DNA from: Mycolicibacter senuensis
GTDB lineage: Bacteria; Actinomycetota; Actinomycetes; Mycobacteriales; Mycobacteriaceae
Direction: 5' to 3'
Assembly (NCBI RefSeq): GCF_002101885.1
Contig: NZ_LQPS01000043.1
Location: forward strand, 372,001 to 436,000
DNA: 64,000 nucleotides
Shown here piece by piece: positions 1 to 7,224 of the stretch. Below the pieces are notes generated by a model. That model was not told where the DNA came from and made no database searches. It saw nothing but the letters and a program-made list of their open reading frames with translations. Both the position numbers and the translations under genes were made by a program. Every line of letters begins with the position of its first letter. Position 1 is the stretch's first letter.

Positions 1-404
1 TGCGGGCCGGCCAGCCGATTCCCCGGGCTGATCGGGGCACCGCGCTGCTGTGCCCGTTCGACCCGCTGATCTTCTTCCGTCCCCGGGTGGAGCGGCTGTT
101 CGATTTCCACTACCGGATCGAGATCTACACCCCGGCGGTCCAGCGACGATACGGCTACTACGTGTGGCCGTTCCTGCTGGATGGGCAGCTGGTCGGCCGG
201 GTGGACCTCAAGGCCGACCGCCGAGCCGGGGCGCTGCACGTCGCTGGGGCGTTCGCCGAAGCGGGCCATGCCCGTCAGCGGGTGGCGCAGGCGCTGCTGA
301 CCGAGCTGGAGACCATGGCGTCCTGGCTGGGATTGAGCCGGGTCAGCGTCGGCGAGCGCGGCGATCTGGTAGCCGAGCTGCGCCGTCCGCGGTTACGCCG
401 ATGA
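1..404 (+). CDS. YcaQ-like winged-helix protein, 3' part
   Basis: This is the C-terminal part of a gene that begins before the window; the open frame runs from base 3 to the TGA at 402-404. The residues include a PFDPLIF stretch and an RYGYYVWPFL stretch, which I recognise as typical of the HTH_42/YcaQ family of winged-helix DNA-binding proteins. Some members of that family unhook DNA interstrand crosslinks as glycosylases. The visible part lacks the N-terminal region that would hold catalytic residues, so activity cannot be judged. The next gene lies on the opposite strand with only two bases between the stop codons. Confidence 0.7.
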   Translation, partial: RAGQPIPRADRGTALLCPFDPLIFFRPRVERLFDFHYRIEIYTPAVQRRYGYYVWPFLLDGQLVGRVDLKADRRAGALHVAGAFAEAGHARQRVAQALLTELETMASWLGLSRVSVGERGDLVAELRRPRLRR

Positions 405-406
405 CA

Positions 407-1165
407 TCACCGGCCGCGGTGGGTGTCGGGTCGGTGAAGGTGCCGGCGAGCGCTCTCGGCGAAGGTGGTCGCGCTCTCGCGGGCCGCCTGCGCCAGGTCG
501 GTGCCGCGGTCGGCGGCGACCTCGGCGAACTGCGCGCCGCGTTCGCCGGCCGCCTCGAGTAGTGGTCCGGCCCGCTCACCCACCAGTTCGGCGAGGTCGC
601 GGCCGTGTTCGGCGCCGGCCTGCAGACCCGCGCTCAGCTTCTCGCCGACCGTCTCGAGCACCGCATCACCGGAAGTGGCGTGCATGCCCGGCACAGCGGT
701 GGCCGCGCGCTGATAGGCGTGCCGGGCGGCTCGCCGGGCCCGCCAGCCCAGCGAGGGCTTTCCCTCGGTGTCGGCCGCCGCGATCATCAACCCTCCGATC
801 AGGCTGACGTCGGTCAGGAACGCTTGGCGCTGTTGGGCCCGGCGCTGCAGGTCGGGCTCCATCCAGAACATGTGGCCGCCCGCGCTGCCCGGAATGACCG
901 TGCATGCCAGCGCCGCAGCGGCCACCCGAGGCAGCCTGCCGCTGGCCAGCAACAGGCCGCCGCCGATCTGGACCAGCGCGTTGGCTTTGGCGAACGTCTC
1001 GACGTCGGATGGCACCTTCGCCGTGATCTCGTCCGGAAGGTGTTGCAGCCCGTCGAACGCCGGGCGGGCCGTCTGGCCGGCCTGCTGCGGCCGGCGCAAC
1101 GCCTCCACTCCTTGCCCGATGAATGCCGCCGCCAGCAGCGGACGTGCGATTCTGCGCATCAACAT
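407..1165 (-). CDS. DoxX-family membrane protein with helical C-terminal extension
   Basis: The protein has 252 residues. The N-terminal half (about 1-140) has the hydrophobic segments and MRRIARPLLAAAFI start typical of DoxX-family four-helix membrane proteins. The last 100 residues are hydrophilic, Ala/Glu/Arg-rich and probably helical or coiled, with repeated AGERG-like turns; this extension is not part of the basic DoxX fold. The ATG at 1165 follows a GAGGGGG ribosome binding site, which decides the start. Some DoxX proteins act in redox or thiosulfate metabolism, but nothing here identifies a substrate. The next minus-strand gene upstream encodes a CsbD-like protein, separated by a terminator. 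Confidence 0.75.
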   Translation of the reverse strand: MLMRRIARPLLAAAFIGQGVEALRRPQQAGQTARPAFDGLQHLPDEITAKVPSDVETFAKANALVQIGGGLLLASGRLPRVAAAALACTVIPGSAGGHMFWMEPDLQRRAQQRQAFLTDVSLIGGLMIAAADTEGKPSLGWRARRAARHAYQRAATAVPGMHATSGDAVLETVGEKLSAGLQAGAEHGRDLAELVGERAGPLLEAAGERGAQFAEVAADRGTDLAQAARESATTFAESARRHLHRPDTHRGR

Positions 1166-1213
1166 GCGACCCCCTCACAACGCGGACCCGGCGGCGCTCG
1201 ATGAATGATGCGG

Positions 1214-1243
1214 GGTGCCGGCGAGTCGGAACTCGCCGGCACC
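1214..1243 (-). terminator. Terminator hairpin after the CsbD-like gene
   Basis: Perfect 13-base arms (1214-1226 and 1231-1243) flank a 4-base CGGA loop, starting 15 bases beyond the stop codon of the CsbD-like gene. There is no clear U-tract, as is common in mycobacteria. The hairpin would separate that gene from the DoxX-like gene downstream. Confidence 0.7.
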
Positions 1244-1258
1244 GCACCGCCGGTGGGA

Positions 1259-1498
1259 CTACTGTTCGGCACGCTCGCGAGCCTCGTCTGCCTCGGCCTT
1301 GGCCCGGGCCTTCTCGGCTTCCGCCTCTTTGGCCGCAACCTCGCGTTGCGCATCGGCCTTGTCCTGCTGCGCCTGGCCTTCCCGCTTGAGCGAGTCGTCA
1401 CCGGTCACCGTGCCGACGGCCTCCTTGGCCTTGCCCTTGACGCCTTCCACGACGCCTTTGATGCCGGCTTCGGGGCCACTGTCCTTGTCGTCACTCAT
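1259..1498 (-). CDS. CsbD-like small stress protein
   Basis: The protein has 79 residues. It starts with MSDDKDSGPEAG, followed by GVVEGVKGKAKEAVGTVTGD, which is the CsbD-type motif (GxxKqaxGxxtgdd). The last 40 residues are a highly charged Ala/Glu/Lys/Arg helix. CsbD-like proteins are general-stress proteins of unknown biochemical role, and mycobacterial members have been described as surface or aggregation-associated. The start was placed at 1498 because AGAGAGG lies just upstream; the longer open frame has no such site. An 8+8-base inverted repeat (1511-1527) touches that ribosome binding site. Confidence 0.75.
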   Translation of the reverse strand: MSDDKDSGPEAGIKGVVEGVKGKAKEAVGTVTGDDSLKREGQAQQDKADAQREVAAKEAEAEKARAKAEADEARERAEQ

Positions 1499-1510
1499 GT
1501 GGTGTGCCTC

Positions 1511-1527
1511 TCTTGATCGGATCAAGA
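1511..1527. repeat. Inverted repeat over the CsbD-like gene leader
   Basis: TCTTGATC and GATCAAGA surround a single central G. The repeat lies 13-29 bases before the CsbD-like start codon and its edge overlaps the AGAGAGG ribosome binding site. It could be a repressor operator or an RNA hairpin that gates translation. No known factor is assigned. Confidence 0.5.
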
Positions 1528-1703
1528 CCGGACAGACGGTCCGCGGCGGTGCGGGGCCGTCCACCCAGCAGGCGACCGGGTGGCCGCCGATACGCCGGGA
1601 TACCCGCCCGGGTTACAACGTAAACGTCGGGAGGCGCAGGCTCGGTCGCCCGCAGATCAAAAGGGTTCGGCGTCAACGGTGTTGGATGGATCTGCGCCGA
1701 CAA

Positions 1704-1719
1704 CGGGCGGTACCGCCCG
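1704..1719. repeat. 16-bp perfect palindrome in intergenic region
   Basis: The palindrome is CGGGCGGTACCGCCCG. It lies in the 1565-1810 gap, about 90 bases before the lipoprotein gene and about 205 bases upstream of the divergent CsbD-like gene. It may be an operator or simply a GC-rich palindrome. I see no gene in the rest of this gap. Confidence 0.4.
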
Positions 1720-1810
1720 GACTTCGCTAATGTTGCGCATACCTGATCGGTGACGCCTTCCACTGGCGTGCGGATCCACAAGCCTGGTCGGAAACACGGG
1801 GTGTGATCGC

Positions 1811-2515
1811 GTGCGGGGTTCGGTTTCATGGTTTTTCGTCGTGGTGGGCTGCCTGGTGGTCGCCGGATGCGGCGGCAGCGGCGGCTCGGCGAGAACCACC
1901 ACCACGGTCGCGACGACGCCGACCACGACGACGGTCACCGTCGCCCCGGTCGGCGAGGACGGCCTGCGGGCACTGCTGCTCACCCCCGCGGAGATCAACC
2001 CGATCATGGGCGTGACCGACATGAAGGCGCACGCCCCCCACGATGTGCTGCCCGACGACAGCGCGACGATGCAGCCGAGGGAGTGCCTGGCCGTCGACGG
2101 CGTCGCCCAGGAGCAGGTGTATGCGCGCAGCGGCTTCAGCGCGGTGCGGGAGCAGAGTGTCAGCGACGGCGAGGACAACGCCCACTTCGTCGATCAGGCG
2201 GTAGTGCTGTTCCCGACCGCCAACCAAGCCGAGGCGTTCTTCGAGGCTTCCGCCAAGCAATGGCCGGAATGCCACGAGTACACCCACACCCAGAGTGGTT
2301 CGGAATGGACCGCCGGGCGCATATCGAGCGCCGAGGGCGTGTTGAGCACCGTCGCGACCCAGCAGAACGCCGGCCAATCGGCGTGGCAGGCCTGCGGGCG
2401 GGCGCTGACCGTGGCCAACAACGTCGTGGTCGACGTGAACACCTGCAGCGTCGACCCGAAGGACTCCGCGGTCGTCATCGCCCGGCAGATCGCCGGGAAG
2501 GTGCCGAACGGCTGA
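1811..2515 (+). CDS. Lipoprotein with PknH-like extracellular domain
   Basis: The protein has 234 residues. A signal peptide (about 1-19) ends in the lipobox VAGC, so it should be lipid-anchored outside the membrane. A Thr-rich linker (about 28-45) leads to a domain beginning LRALLLTPAEINPIMG. That domain carries conserved cysteines and a run like AVVLFPTANQAEAFFEASAKQW, as in the sensor domain of the kinase PknH and related mycobacterial lipoproteins. No kinase domain is present, so it is a free-standing sensor or ligand-binding protein. The start is GTG at 1811. The gene precedes thyX on the same strand with 31 bases between them. Confidence 0.8.
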   Translation: MRGSVSWFFVVVGCLVVAGCGGSGGSARTTTTVATTPTTTTVTVAPVGEDGLRALLLTPAEINPIMGVTDMKAHAPHDVLPDDSATMQPRECLAVDGVAQEQVYARSGFSAVREQSVSDGEDNAHFVDQAVVLFPTANQAEAFFEASAKQWPECHEYTHTQSGSEWTAGRISSAEGVLSTVATQQNAGQSAWQACGRALTVANNVVVDVNTCSVDPKDSAVVIARQIAGKVPNG

Positions 2516-2533
2516 CGCCGGGCCGACACGCCT

Positions 2534-2539
2534 TAAGGT
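2534..2539 (+). promoter_or_regulatory. -10 element of thyX (leaderless)
   Basis: TAAGGT lies 7 bases before the GTG at 2547. This fits leaderless transcription and argues against the alternative in-frame GTG at 2538, which overlaps the hexamer. Confidence 0.5.
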
Positions 2540-2546
2540 GAGTGCC

Positions 2547-3311
2547 GTGGCCGAGACGGCGCCGCTGCGCGTGCAACTGATTGCCAAGACCGAGTTCACC
2601 CCGCCCGCGGACGTGCCGTGGAACACCGACGCGGACGGCGGCTCGGCGCTGGTCGAGTTCGCCGGGCGCGCCTGCTACCAGAGCTGGTCCAAACCCAATC
2701 CGAAAACCGCCACCAACGCCGCCTACCTCGAACACATCATCGACGTCGGGCACTTCTCGGTGCTCGAGCACGCCGGCGTGAGCTTCTACATCACCGGAAT
2801 CTCCCGGTCGGCCGCCCATGAGCTGATCCGGCACCGGCACTTCTCGTTCTCCCAGCTGTCGCAGCGCTACGTGCCCGAACCGGACTCGCGGATCGTGGTG
2901 CCGCCCGCGATGGAGGACGACCCGGAGTTGCAGAGGCTCCTCGCTGCGGCCGCCGACGCCAGTCGGGCCGCCTACGCCGAGTTGCTGGCCCGGCTGGAGG
3001 CCAAGTTCGCCGCAGGTCAGGCGGGCGAGACGATGGGAGCGCTGCGCCGCAAGCAGGCCCGGCAAGCCGCTCGTGCCGTGCTGCCCAATGCCACCGAGAC
3101 CCGCATCGTGGTGACCGGCAACTATCGGGCCTGGCGGCATTTCATCGCGATGCGGGCCAGCGAGCACGCCGACGTCGAGATCCGACGGCTGGCCATCGAG
3201 TGCCTGCGGCAGCTCATCGACCTCGCCCCCGCGGCGTTCGGCGACTTCGAGATCGCGGCCCTGGCCGACGGCACCGAGGTCGCGACCAGTCCGCTCGCCA
3301 CCGAAGTCTGA
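2547..3311 (+). CDS. thyX: Flavin-dependent thymidylate synthase
   Basis: ThyX methylates dUMP to dTMP using methylene-tetrahydrofolate and FAD/NADPH, in the cytoplasm. The protein has 254 residues. The family signature RHRxxSxxxxSxR is present as RHRHFSFSQLSQR from residue 95, the same position as in M. tuberculosis ThyX from memory. The C-terminal run RHFIAMRASEHADVEIR is also characteristic. I chose GTG 2547 because the remembered M. tuberculosis protein starts MAETAPLRVQL and because a -10 element sits 7 bases upstream. dapA follows after 32 bases on the same strand and rnj follows that, as in other mycobacteria. Confidence 0.97.
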   Translation: MAETAPLRVQLIAKTEFTPPADVPWNTDADGGSALVEFAGRACYQSWSKPNPKTATNAAYLEHIIDVGHFSVLEHAGVSFYITGISRSAAHELIRHRHFSFSQLSQRYVPEPDSRIVVPPAMEDDPELQRLLAAAADASRAAYAELLARLEAKFAAGQAGETMGALRRKQARQAARAVLPNATETRIVVTGNYRAWRHFIAMRASEHADVEIRRLAIECLRQLIDLAPAAFGDFEIAALADGTEVATSPLATEV

Positions 3312-3330
3312 GCAACTTCGCGCCGCCAGG

Positions 3331-3336
3331 TAATCT
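3331..3336 (+). promoter_or_regulatory. -10 element of dapA (leaderless)
   Basis: TAATCT lies 7 bases before the GTG start of dapA in the short thyX-dapA gap, so dapA can be transcribed without a leader and independently of thyX. Confidence 0.5.
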
Positions 3337-3343
3337 TGGGGCC

Positions 3344-4246
3344 GTGAGCAGCACCGTATTCGACGCCAGGGCGCAGATGGGCACCGTTCTGACCGCAATG
3401 GTGACCCCGTTCGGTGCGGACGGCTCAGTGGACACCGACGCCGCCGTACGGCTGGCGAACCGTCTCGTCGACGCCGGCTGTGACGGCCTGGTGCTCTCCG
3501 GGACGACCGGCGAGTCGCCGACGACGGCGGACTACGAGAAACTCACGCTGCTGCGTGCGGTGGTCGAGGCCGTCGGCGACCGCGCCCGCATCATCGCCGG
3601 CGCCGGCAGCAACGACACCGAGCACAGCGTCCGGCTGGCCGAGGCCTGCGCCGGGGTCGGCGCCCACGGGCTGCTGGTGGTCACCCCCTATTACTCGCGG
3701 CCGTCGCAGGCCGGGCTGCTGGCCCACTTCACCGCGGTCGCCGATGCCAGCGCGCTACCGGTGATGCTGTACGACATCCCGGCCCGTTCGGTGGTGCCGA
3801 TCGCCCCGGACACCATCTTCGAGCTCGCCGAGCACCCGAACATCGTGGCGATCAAGGACGCCAAGGGCGACCTGCATGCCGGCGCGCAGATCATGGCCGA
3901 AACCGGGGTCGCCTACTACTCCGGCGATGACGCGCTGAACCTGCCGTGGCTGGCGATGGGCGCCACCGGGTTCGTCAGCGTGATCGGGCACTTCGCGGCG
4001 GGCCAGCTGCGCGACATGCTGGCCGCTTATGAATCCGGTGACGTCGAGACCGCGCGCAAGATCAACGTCTCGATCGCACCACTGTCCAACGCCATGGCCC
4101 GCACCGGCGGAGTGACTTTCGTCAAGGCCGGCCTGCGACTGCAGGGCTTCGACGCCGGCGACCCGCGGCTGCCGATGGTGCCCGCCACCGGGGCCGAGAT
4201 CGACGAACTGGCCATCGACATGCGCACCGCGTCGGTTCTCGAGTGA
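3344..4246 (+). CDS. dapA: 4-hydroxy-tetrahydrodipicolinate synthase
   Basis: DapA condenses pyruvate with aspartate semialdehyde, the first committed step toward meso-diaminopimelate and lysine. Diaminopimelate is needed for peptidoglycan. The protein has 300 residues. The Schiff-base lysine lies in IVAIKDAKGD (Lys171), with the GTTGES phosphate/carboxylate loop, the VTPYYSRP tyrosine and the YDIPARS motif all present. The GTG start is set by homology and by a -10 element 7 bases upstream. The stop TGA directly abuts the first possible GTG of rnj. dapF, a later step of the same pathway, lies at 33 kb. Confidence 0.97.
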   Translation: MSSTVFDARAQMGTVLTAMVTPFGADGSVDTDAAVRLANRLVDAGCDGLVLSGTTGESPTTADYEKLTLLRAVVEAVGDRARIIAGAGSNDTEHSVRLAEACAGVGAHGLLVVTPYYSRPSQAGLLAHFTAVADASALPVMLYDIPARSVVPIAPDTIFELAEHPNIVAIKDAKGDLHAGAQIMAETGVAYYSGDDALNLPWLAMGATGFVSVIGHFAAGQLRDMLAAYESGDVETARKINVSIAPLSNAMARTGGVTFVKAGLRLQGFDAGDPRLPMVPATGAEIDELAIDMRTASVLE

Positions 4247-5929
4247 GTGCGGGTGAGTGAGGACCTCAAGCCGCCGGGTCCGCTGACCGCCGGCGGACTA
4301 CGCGTCACCGCGCTCGGCGGTATCAGCGAAATCGGCCGCAACATGACCGTTTTCGAGCATCTCGGCCGGCTGCTGATCATCGACTGCGGGGTGCTGTTCC
4401 CGGGCCACGACGAGCCCGGCGTCGACCTGATCCTGCCGGACATCCGGCACATCACCGACCGCCTCGACGACATCGAGGCGCTGGTGCTGACCCACGCCCA
4501 CGAGGACCACATCGGCGCCATCCCGTTCCTGCTCAAACTGCGGCCCGACATCCCGGTGGTCGGTTCGAAGTTCACCCTGGCACTGGTCGCCGCCAAATGC
4601 CGCGAACACCGCATCAAACCGGTGTTCGTCCAAGTCGCCGAAGGCCAGCGCAGCACCCACGGAGTGTTCGAATGCGAATACTTCGCGGTCAACCACTCCA
4701 TCCCGGACGCGCTGGCGATCGCGGTGCACACCGGCGCGGGCACCGCGCTGCACACCGGCGACATCAAGCTCGACCAGTTGCCGCCGGACGGGCGCCCCAC
4801 CGACCTGCCCGGGATGTCCCGGCTGGGCGACAAGGGGGTGGATCTGTTCCTGTGCGACTCGACCAACGCCGAGATTCCCGGAGTCGGGCCCAGCGAGAGT
4901 GAGGTCGGCCCCACCCTGCACCGGCTGATCCGCGGCGCCGAGGGACGGGTGATCGTGGCCTGCTTCGCCTCGAACGTCGACCGGGTGCAGCAGATCGTCG
5001 ACGCGGCGGTCGCACTGGGCCGCCGGGTCTCGTTCGTCGGCCGGTCGATGGTCCGCAACATGGGCATCGCCAAAGAACTGGGTTTCCTGCGGGTTTCGGA
5101 CTCCGATCTGGTCGACATCGGTGCTGCCGAGATGATGCCGCCGGAGCAGGTGGTGCTGGTCACCACCGGAACCCAGGGCGAGCCGCTGTCGGCGCTGTCG
5201 CGGATGTCGCGTGGCGAGCACCGGTCCATCACGCTGACCGCGGGCGATCTGGTGGTGTTGTCGTCGTCGCTGATCCCCGGCAACGAAGAGGCCGTCTACG
5301 GCGTGATGGACGCGCTCGCCAAGATCGGGGCGCGGGTGGTGACCAACGCCGCGGCGCGGGTGCACGTCTCCGGGCATGCCTACGCCGGCGAGCTGCTGTT
5401 CCTCTACAACGGGATCCGGCCGCGCAACGTGATGCCGGTGCACGGCACCTGGCGGATGCTGCGCGCCAACGCCGCCCTGGCCGCCCGCACCGGGGTGCCG
5501 CCCGAAGCGATCCTGTTGGCCGAGAACGGTGTCAGCGTCGACCTGGTCGCCGGTCAGGCCAGGATCGCCGGGGCCGTCCCGGTCGGCAAGGTCTACATCG
5601 ACGGGCTGGTGGACGGCGACGTCGGCGATGCCACGCTGGGGGAGCGGCTGATCCTGTCCTCGGGGTTCGTCGCGATCACGGTGGTGCTGCGCCGCGGGAC
5701 CGGCAAGGCCGTGGCGCCGCCGCAACTGCACTCGCGCGGCTTCTCCGAAGATCCCAAGGCGCTGGAACCGGCGGCCCGAAAGGTGGAGGCGGAACTGGAA
5801 TCCCTTGCCGCCGAACGCGTCACCGACCCGGCCCGGATCGCCCAGGCGGTGCGCCGCGCGGTCGGCAAATGGGTCGGCGAGAGCTACCGCCGCCAGCCGA
5901 TGATCGTGCCGACCGTCATCGAGATCTGA
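4247..5929 (+). CDS. rnj: Ribonuclease J
   Basis: RNase J is a zinc-dependent 5'-3' exoribonuclease/endonuclease of the metallo-beta-lactamase fold that acts in rRNA and mRNA maturation. The protein has 560 residues. It shows the HAHEDHIGAIP metal motif, the HTGDIK motif, a beta-CASP domain with STNAE, and HVSGHAYAGEL followed by MPVHGTWRML. The first GTG (4247) immediately follows the dapA stop, and a second GTG at 4253 is equally possible, so the N-terminus is uncertain by two residues. The adjacency implies co-transcription and translational coupling with dapA. Confidence 0.96.
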   Translation: MRVSEDLKPPGPLTAGGLRVTALGGISEIGRNMTVFEHLGRLLIIDCGVLFPGHDEPGVDLILPDIRHITDRLDDIEALVLTHAHEDHIGAIPFLLKLRPDIPVVGSKFTLALVAAKCREHRIKPVFVQVAEGQRSTHGVFECEYFAVNHSIPDALAIAVHTGAGTALHTGDIKLDQLPPDGRPTDLPGMSRLGDKGVDLFLCDSTNAEIPGVGPSESEVGPTLHRLIRGAEGRVIVACFASNVDRVQQIVDAAVALGRRVSFVGRSMVRNMGIAKELGFLRVSDSDLVDIGAAEMMPPEQVVLVTTGTQGEPLSALSRMSRGEHRSITLTAGDLVVLSSSLIPGNEEAVYGVMDALAKIGARVVTNAAARVHVSGHAYAGELLFLYNGIRPRNVMPVHGTWRMLRANAALAARTGVPPEAILLAENGVSVDLVAGQARIAGAVPVGKVYIDGLVDGDVGDATLGERLILSSGFVAITVVLRRGTGKAVAPPQLHSRGFSEDPKALEPAARKVEAELESLAAERVTDPARIAQAVRRAVGKWVGESYRRQPMIVPTVIEI

Positions 5930-5930
5930 A

Positions 5931-6749
5931 CTACCTCTTATTGACGTAGCCGGCGTCCACCGGCAGCGTCACACCGGTGATGTAGCGGGCCGCATCGGAC
6001 ACCAGCCAGAATGCGGCGTTGGCGACGTCCTCCGGTTGCAGCACCTGCACCGGCAACGCGTTGCCCATGTCGGGTCCGCCCCGGGTGTCCGTGCCTTCCA
6101 GACCCTCCAGCCACTTCCGGGTGAACTCGTTGTCGATCATGGGCGTCTGCACACCGGCCGGATGCAAGGAGTTGACCCGAATGTTGTGTGGCGCAAGTAG
6201 GTTGGCGTAGACCCGCATCAGTCCGACGATGCCGTGCTTGGCGGCGGCGTAACCCAGCGATCCCGCCGCAGGAGCGGCCAGACCGACCAGCCCCGCCACC
6301 GAGCTGACCAGCACGATCGACCCGCCGTCACCTTGAGCGATCATCGGCTTCATCGCCACATCGACGGTGTGGTAGATACCGGTGAGGTTGACGTCGATCA
6401 CGTCCTGCCAGGCGTCCTCGCCCGCCATCGGAGCAATTCCGGCGTTGGCGATCACGAAATCGAGCCGCCCGAGTTCGTCGAGGCCGGCCTGCAAAGCGGC
6501 GCCCAGGGCGGTGCGATCGCGGACATCGGCCGCCCTGGCCACGATGCGCACACCGGTGTCGTCGACCAGCTTGACCGTCTCCGCCAGATCGTCGGCGGTG
6601 GCCAGCGGATACGGCACGCTGGAGATCTGTTGGCACAGGTCGACCGCGATGATGTCGGCGCCCTCGGCGGCCAGCCGTAACGCATGTGCCCGGCCCTGGC
6701 CGCGCGCGGCACCGGTGATGAATGCGACCTTGCCGTCCAGCGCGCCCAC
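5931..6749 (-). CDS. Mycofactocin-coupled SDR oxidoreductase
   Basis: The protein has 272 residues and a Rossmann fold of the short-chain dehydrogenase type: the dinucleotide motif TGAARGQG (about 12-19), NAG (about 103), catalytic Ser in VLVSSVAGL, and YAAAK. The insertion after strand 2 (about 40-60, DLCQQISSVPYPLAT) is the feature that marks SDRs believed to hold non-exchangeable NAD and to use mycofactocin as external electron carrier. It corresponds to Rv2750 by position. It starts with GTG at 6749, overlapping the TAG stop of the monooxygenase gene by one base, so the two are probably translationally coupled. It ends one base from the rnj stop. Confidence 0.9.
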   Translation of the reverse strand: MGALDGKVAFITGAARGQGRAHALRLAAEGADIIAVDLCQQISSVPYPLATADDLAETVKLVDDTGVRIVARAADVRDRTALGAALQAGLDELGRLDFVIANAGIAPMAGEDAWQDVIDVNLTGIYHTVDVAMKPMIAQGDGGSIVLVSSVAGLVGLAAPAAGSLGYAAAKHGIVGLMRVYANLLAPHNIRVNSLHPAGVQTPMIDNEFTRKWLEGLEGTDTRGGPDMGNALPVQVLQPEDVANAAFWLVSDAARYITGVTLPVDAGYVNKR

Positions 6750-7066
6750 TACACGGCTCGCAGTTGGCCTTTGGCCGGGTCACCGGCCGGCAGCGGCTGC
6801 AGCATCTTGATGTCGGGCGCTCCGTCCAGGTGCTCGCTGAGGCTGCCGAACATCTCGGCGACCGCCGGGGCCGTCGAGTGCGCCTTGAGCGCCTCGGCGT
6901 CGGCCCACTGCTCGATGAACACGAAGGCGCCGTCGGTCTCGTGCACCGAGTAGAGCTGGCAGCCCGGCTCCTGGTGCACCTGTGCCGCCGACTTGGCGCA
7001 GATCTCCCGGACGGCTTCGACTGATTCCGGCTTGACGGCGAAGGTGGCGACGACGACCACGGGCAT
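6749..7066 (-). CDS. Antibiotic biosynthesis monooxygenase (ABM) domain protein
   Basis: The protein has 105 residues and is a single ferredoxin-like ABM domain: VVVVATFAVKPESVEAVREIC, then EPGCQLYSVHET and FVFIEQWADAEALKAH. Such proteins are small dimeric quinol or peroxide-type monooxygenases or quinone-interacting proteins. No substrate can be inferred. The start at 7066 follows AAGGAG; the longer open frame upstream is not supported. It corresponds to Rv2749 by position. It shares an operon with the downstream SDR (stop/start overlap at 6749), so the two may act on one substrate. Confidence 0.85.
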   Translation of the reverse strand: MPVVVVATFAVKPESVEAVREICAKSAAQVHQEPGCQLYSVHETDGAFVFIEQWADAEALKAHSTAPAVAEMFGSLSEHLDGAPDIKMLQPLPAGDPAKGQLRAV

Positions 7067-7082
7067 GAAGGTCTCCTTGATG

Positions 7083-7088
7083 AGGCTA
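7083..7088 (-). promoter_or_regulatory. Candidate -10 of monooxygenase/SDR operon
   Basis: TAGCCT on the minus strand lies 16 bases before the ABM start codon. It would give a short leader that carries the AAGGAG site. Confidence 0.35.
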
Positions 7089-7211
7089 GGTGCGGGGAAG
7101 TCAGGCCTTGTCACCGTACGCAGCCGCACTGTGACCGGTGCCACGCGGGTGAGCTCCGGTAACCCGGGCCGTGGCCAGTGTGGCAGATGGTGCTATTGAG
7201 GGTATTGCGGT

Positions 7212-7217
7212 TAGGCT
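7212..7217 (+). promoter_or_regulatory. -10 element of ftsK (leaderless)
   Basis: TAGGCT lies 7 bases before the ATG of ftsK. It also supports ATG 7225 over upstream in-frame starts. Confidence 0.5.
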
Positions 7218-7224
7218 TGCGGCT

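Noticed and set aside
4298..5731. Long minus-strand open frames under rnj and similarly at 18066-19487 under the oxygenase gene
   Set aside because: Their composition is that of antisense GC-rich DNA, with no start context, and the sense genes are unambiguous.
7205..7224. TTAGGCT before ftsK as a possible iron box for IdeR
   Set aside because: Only one half resembles the palindromic IdeR box; the matching half is missing. It is better explained as the -10 of ftsK.
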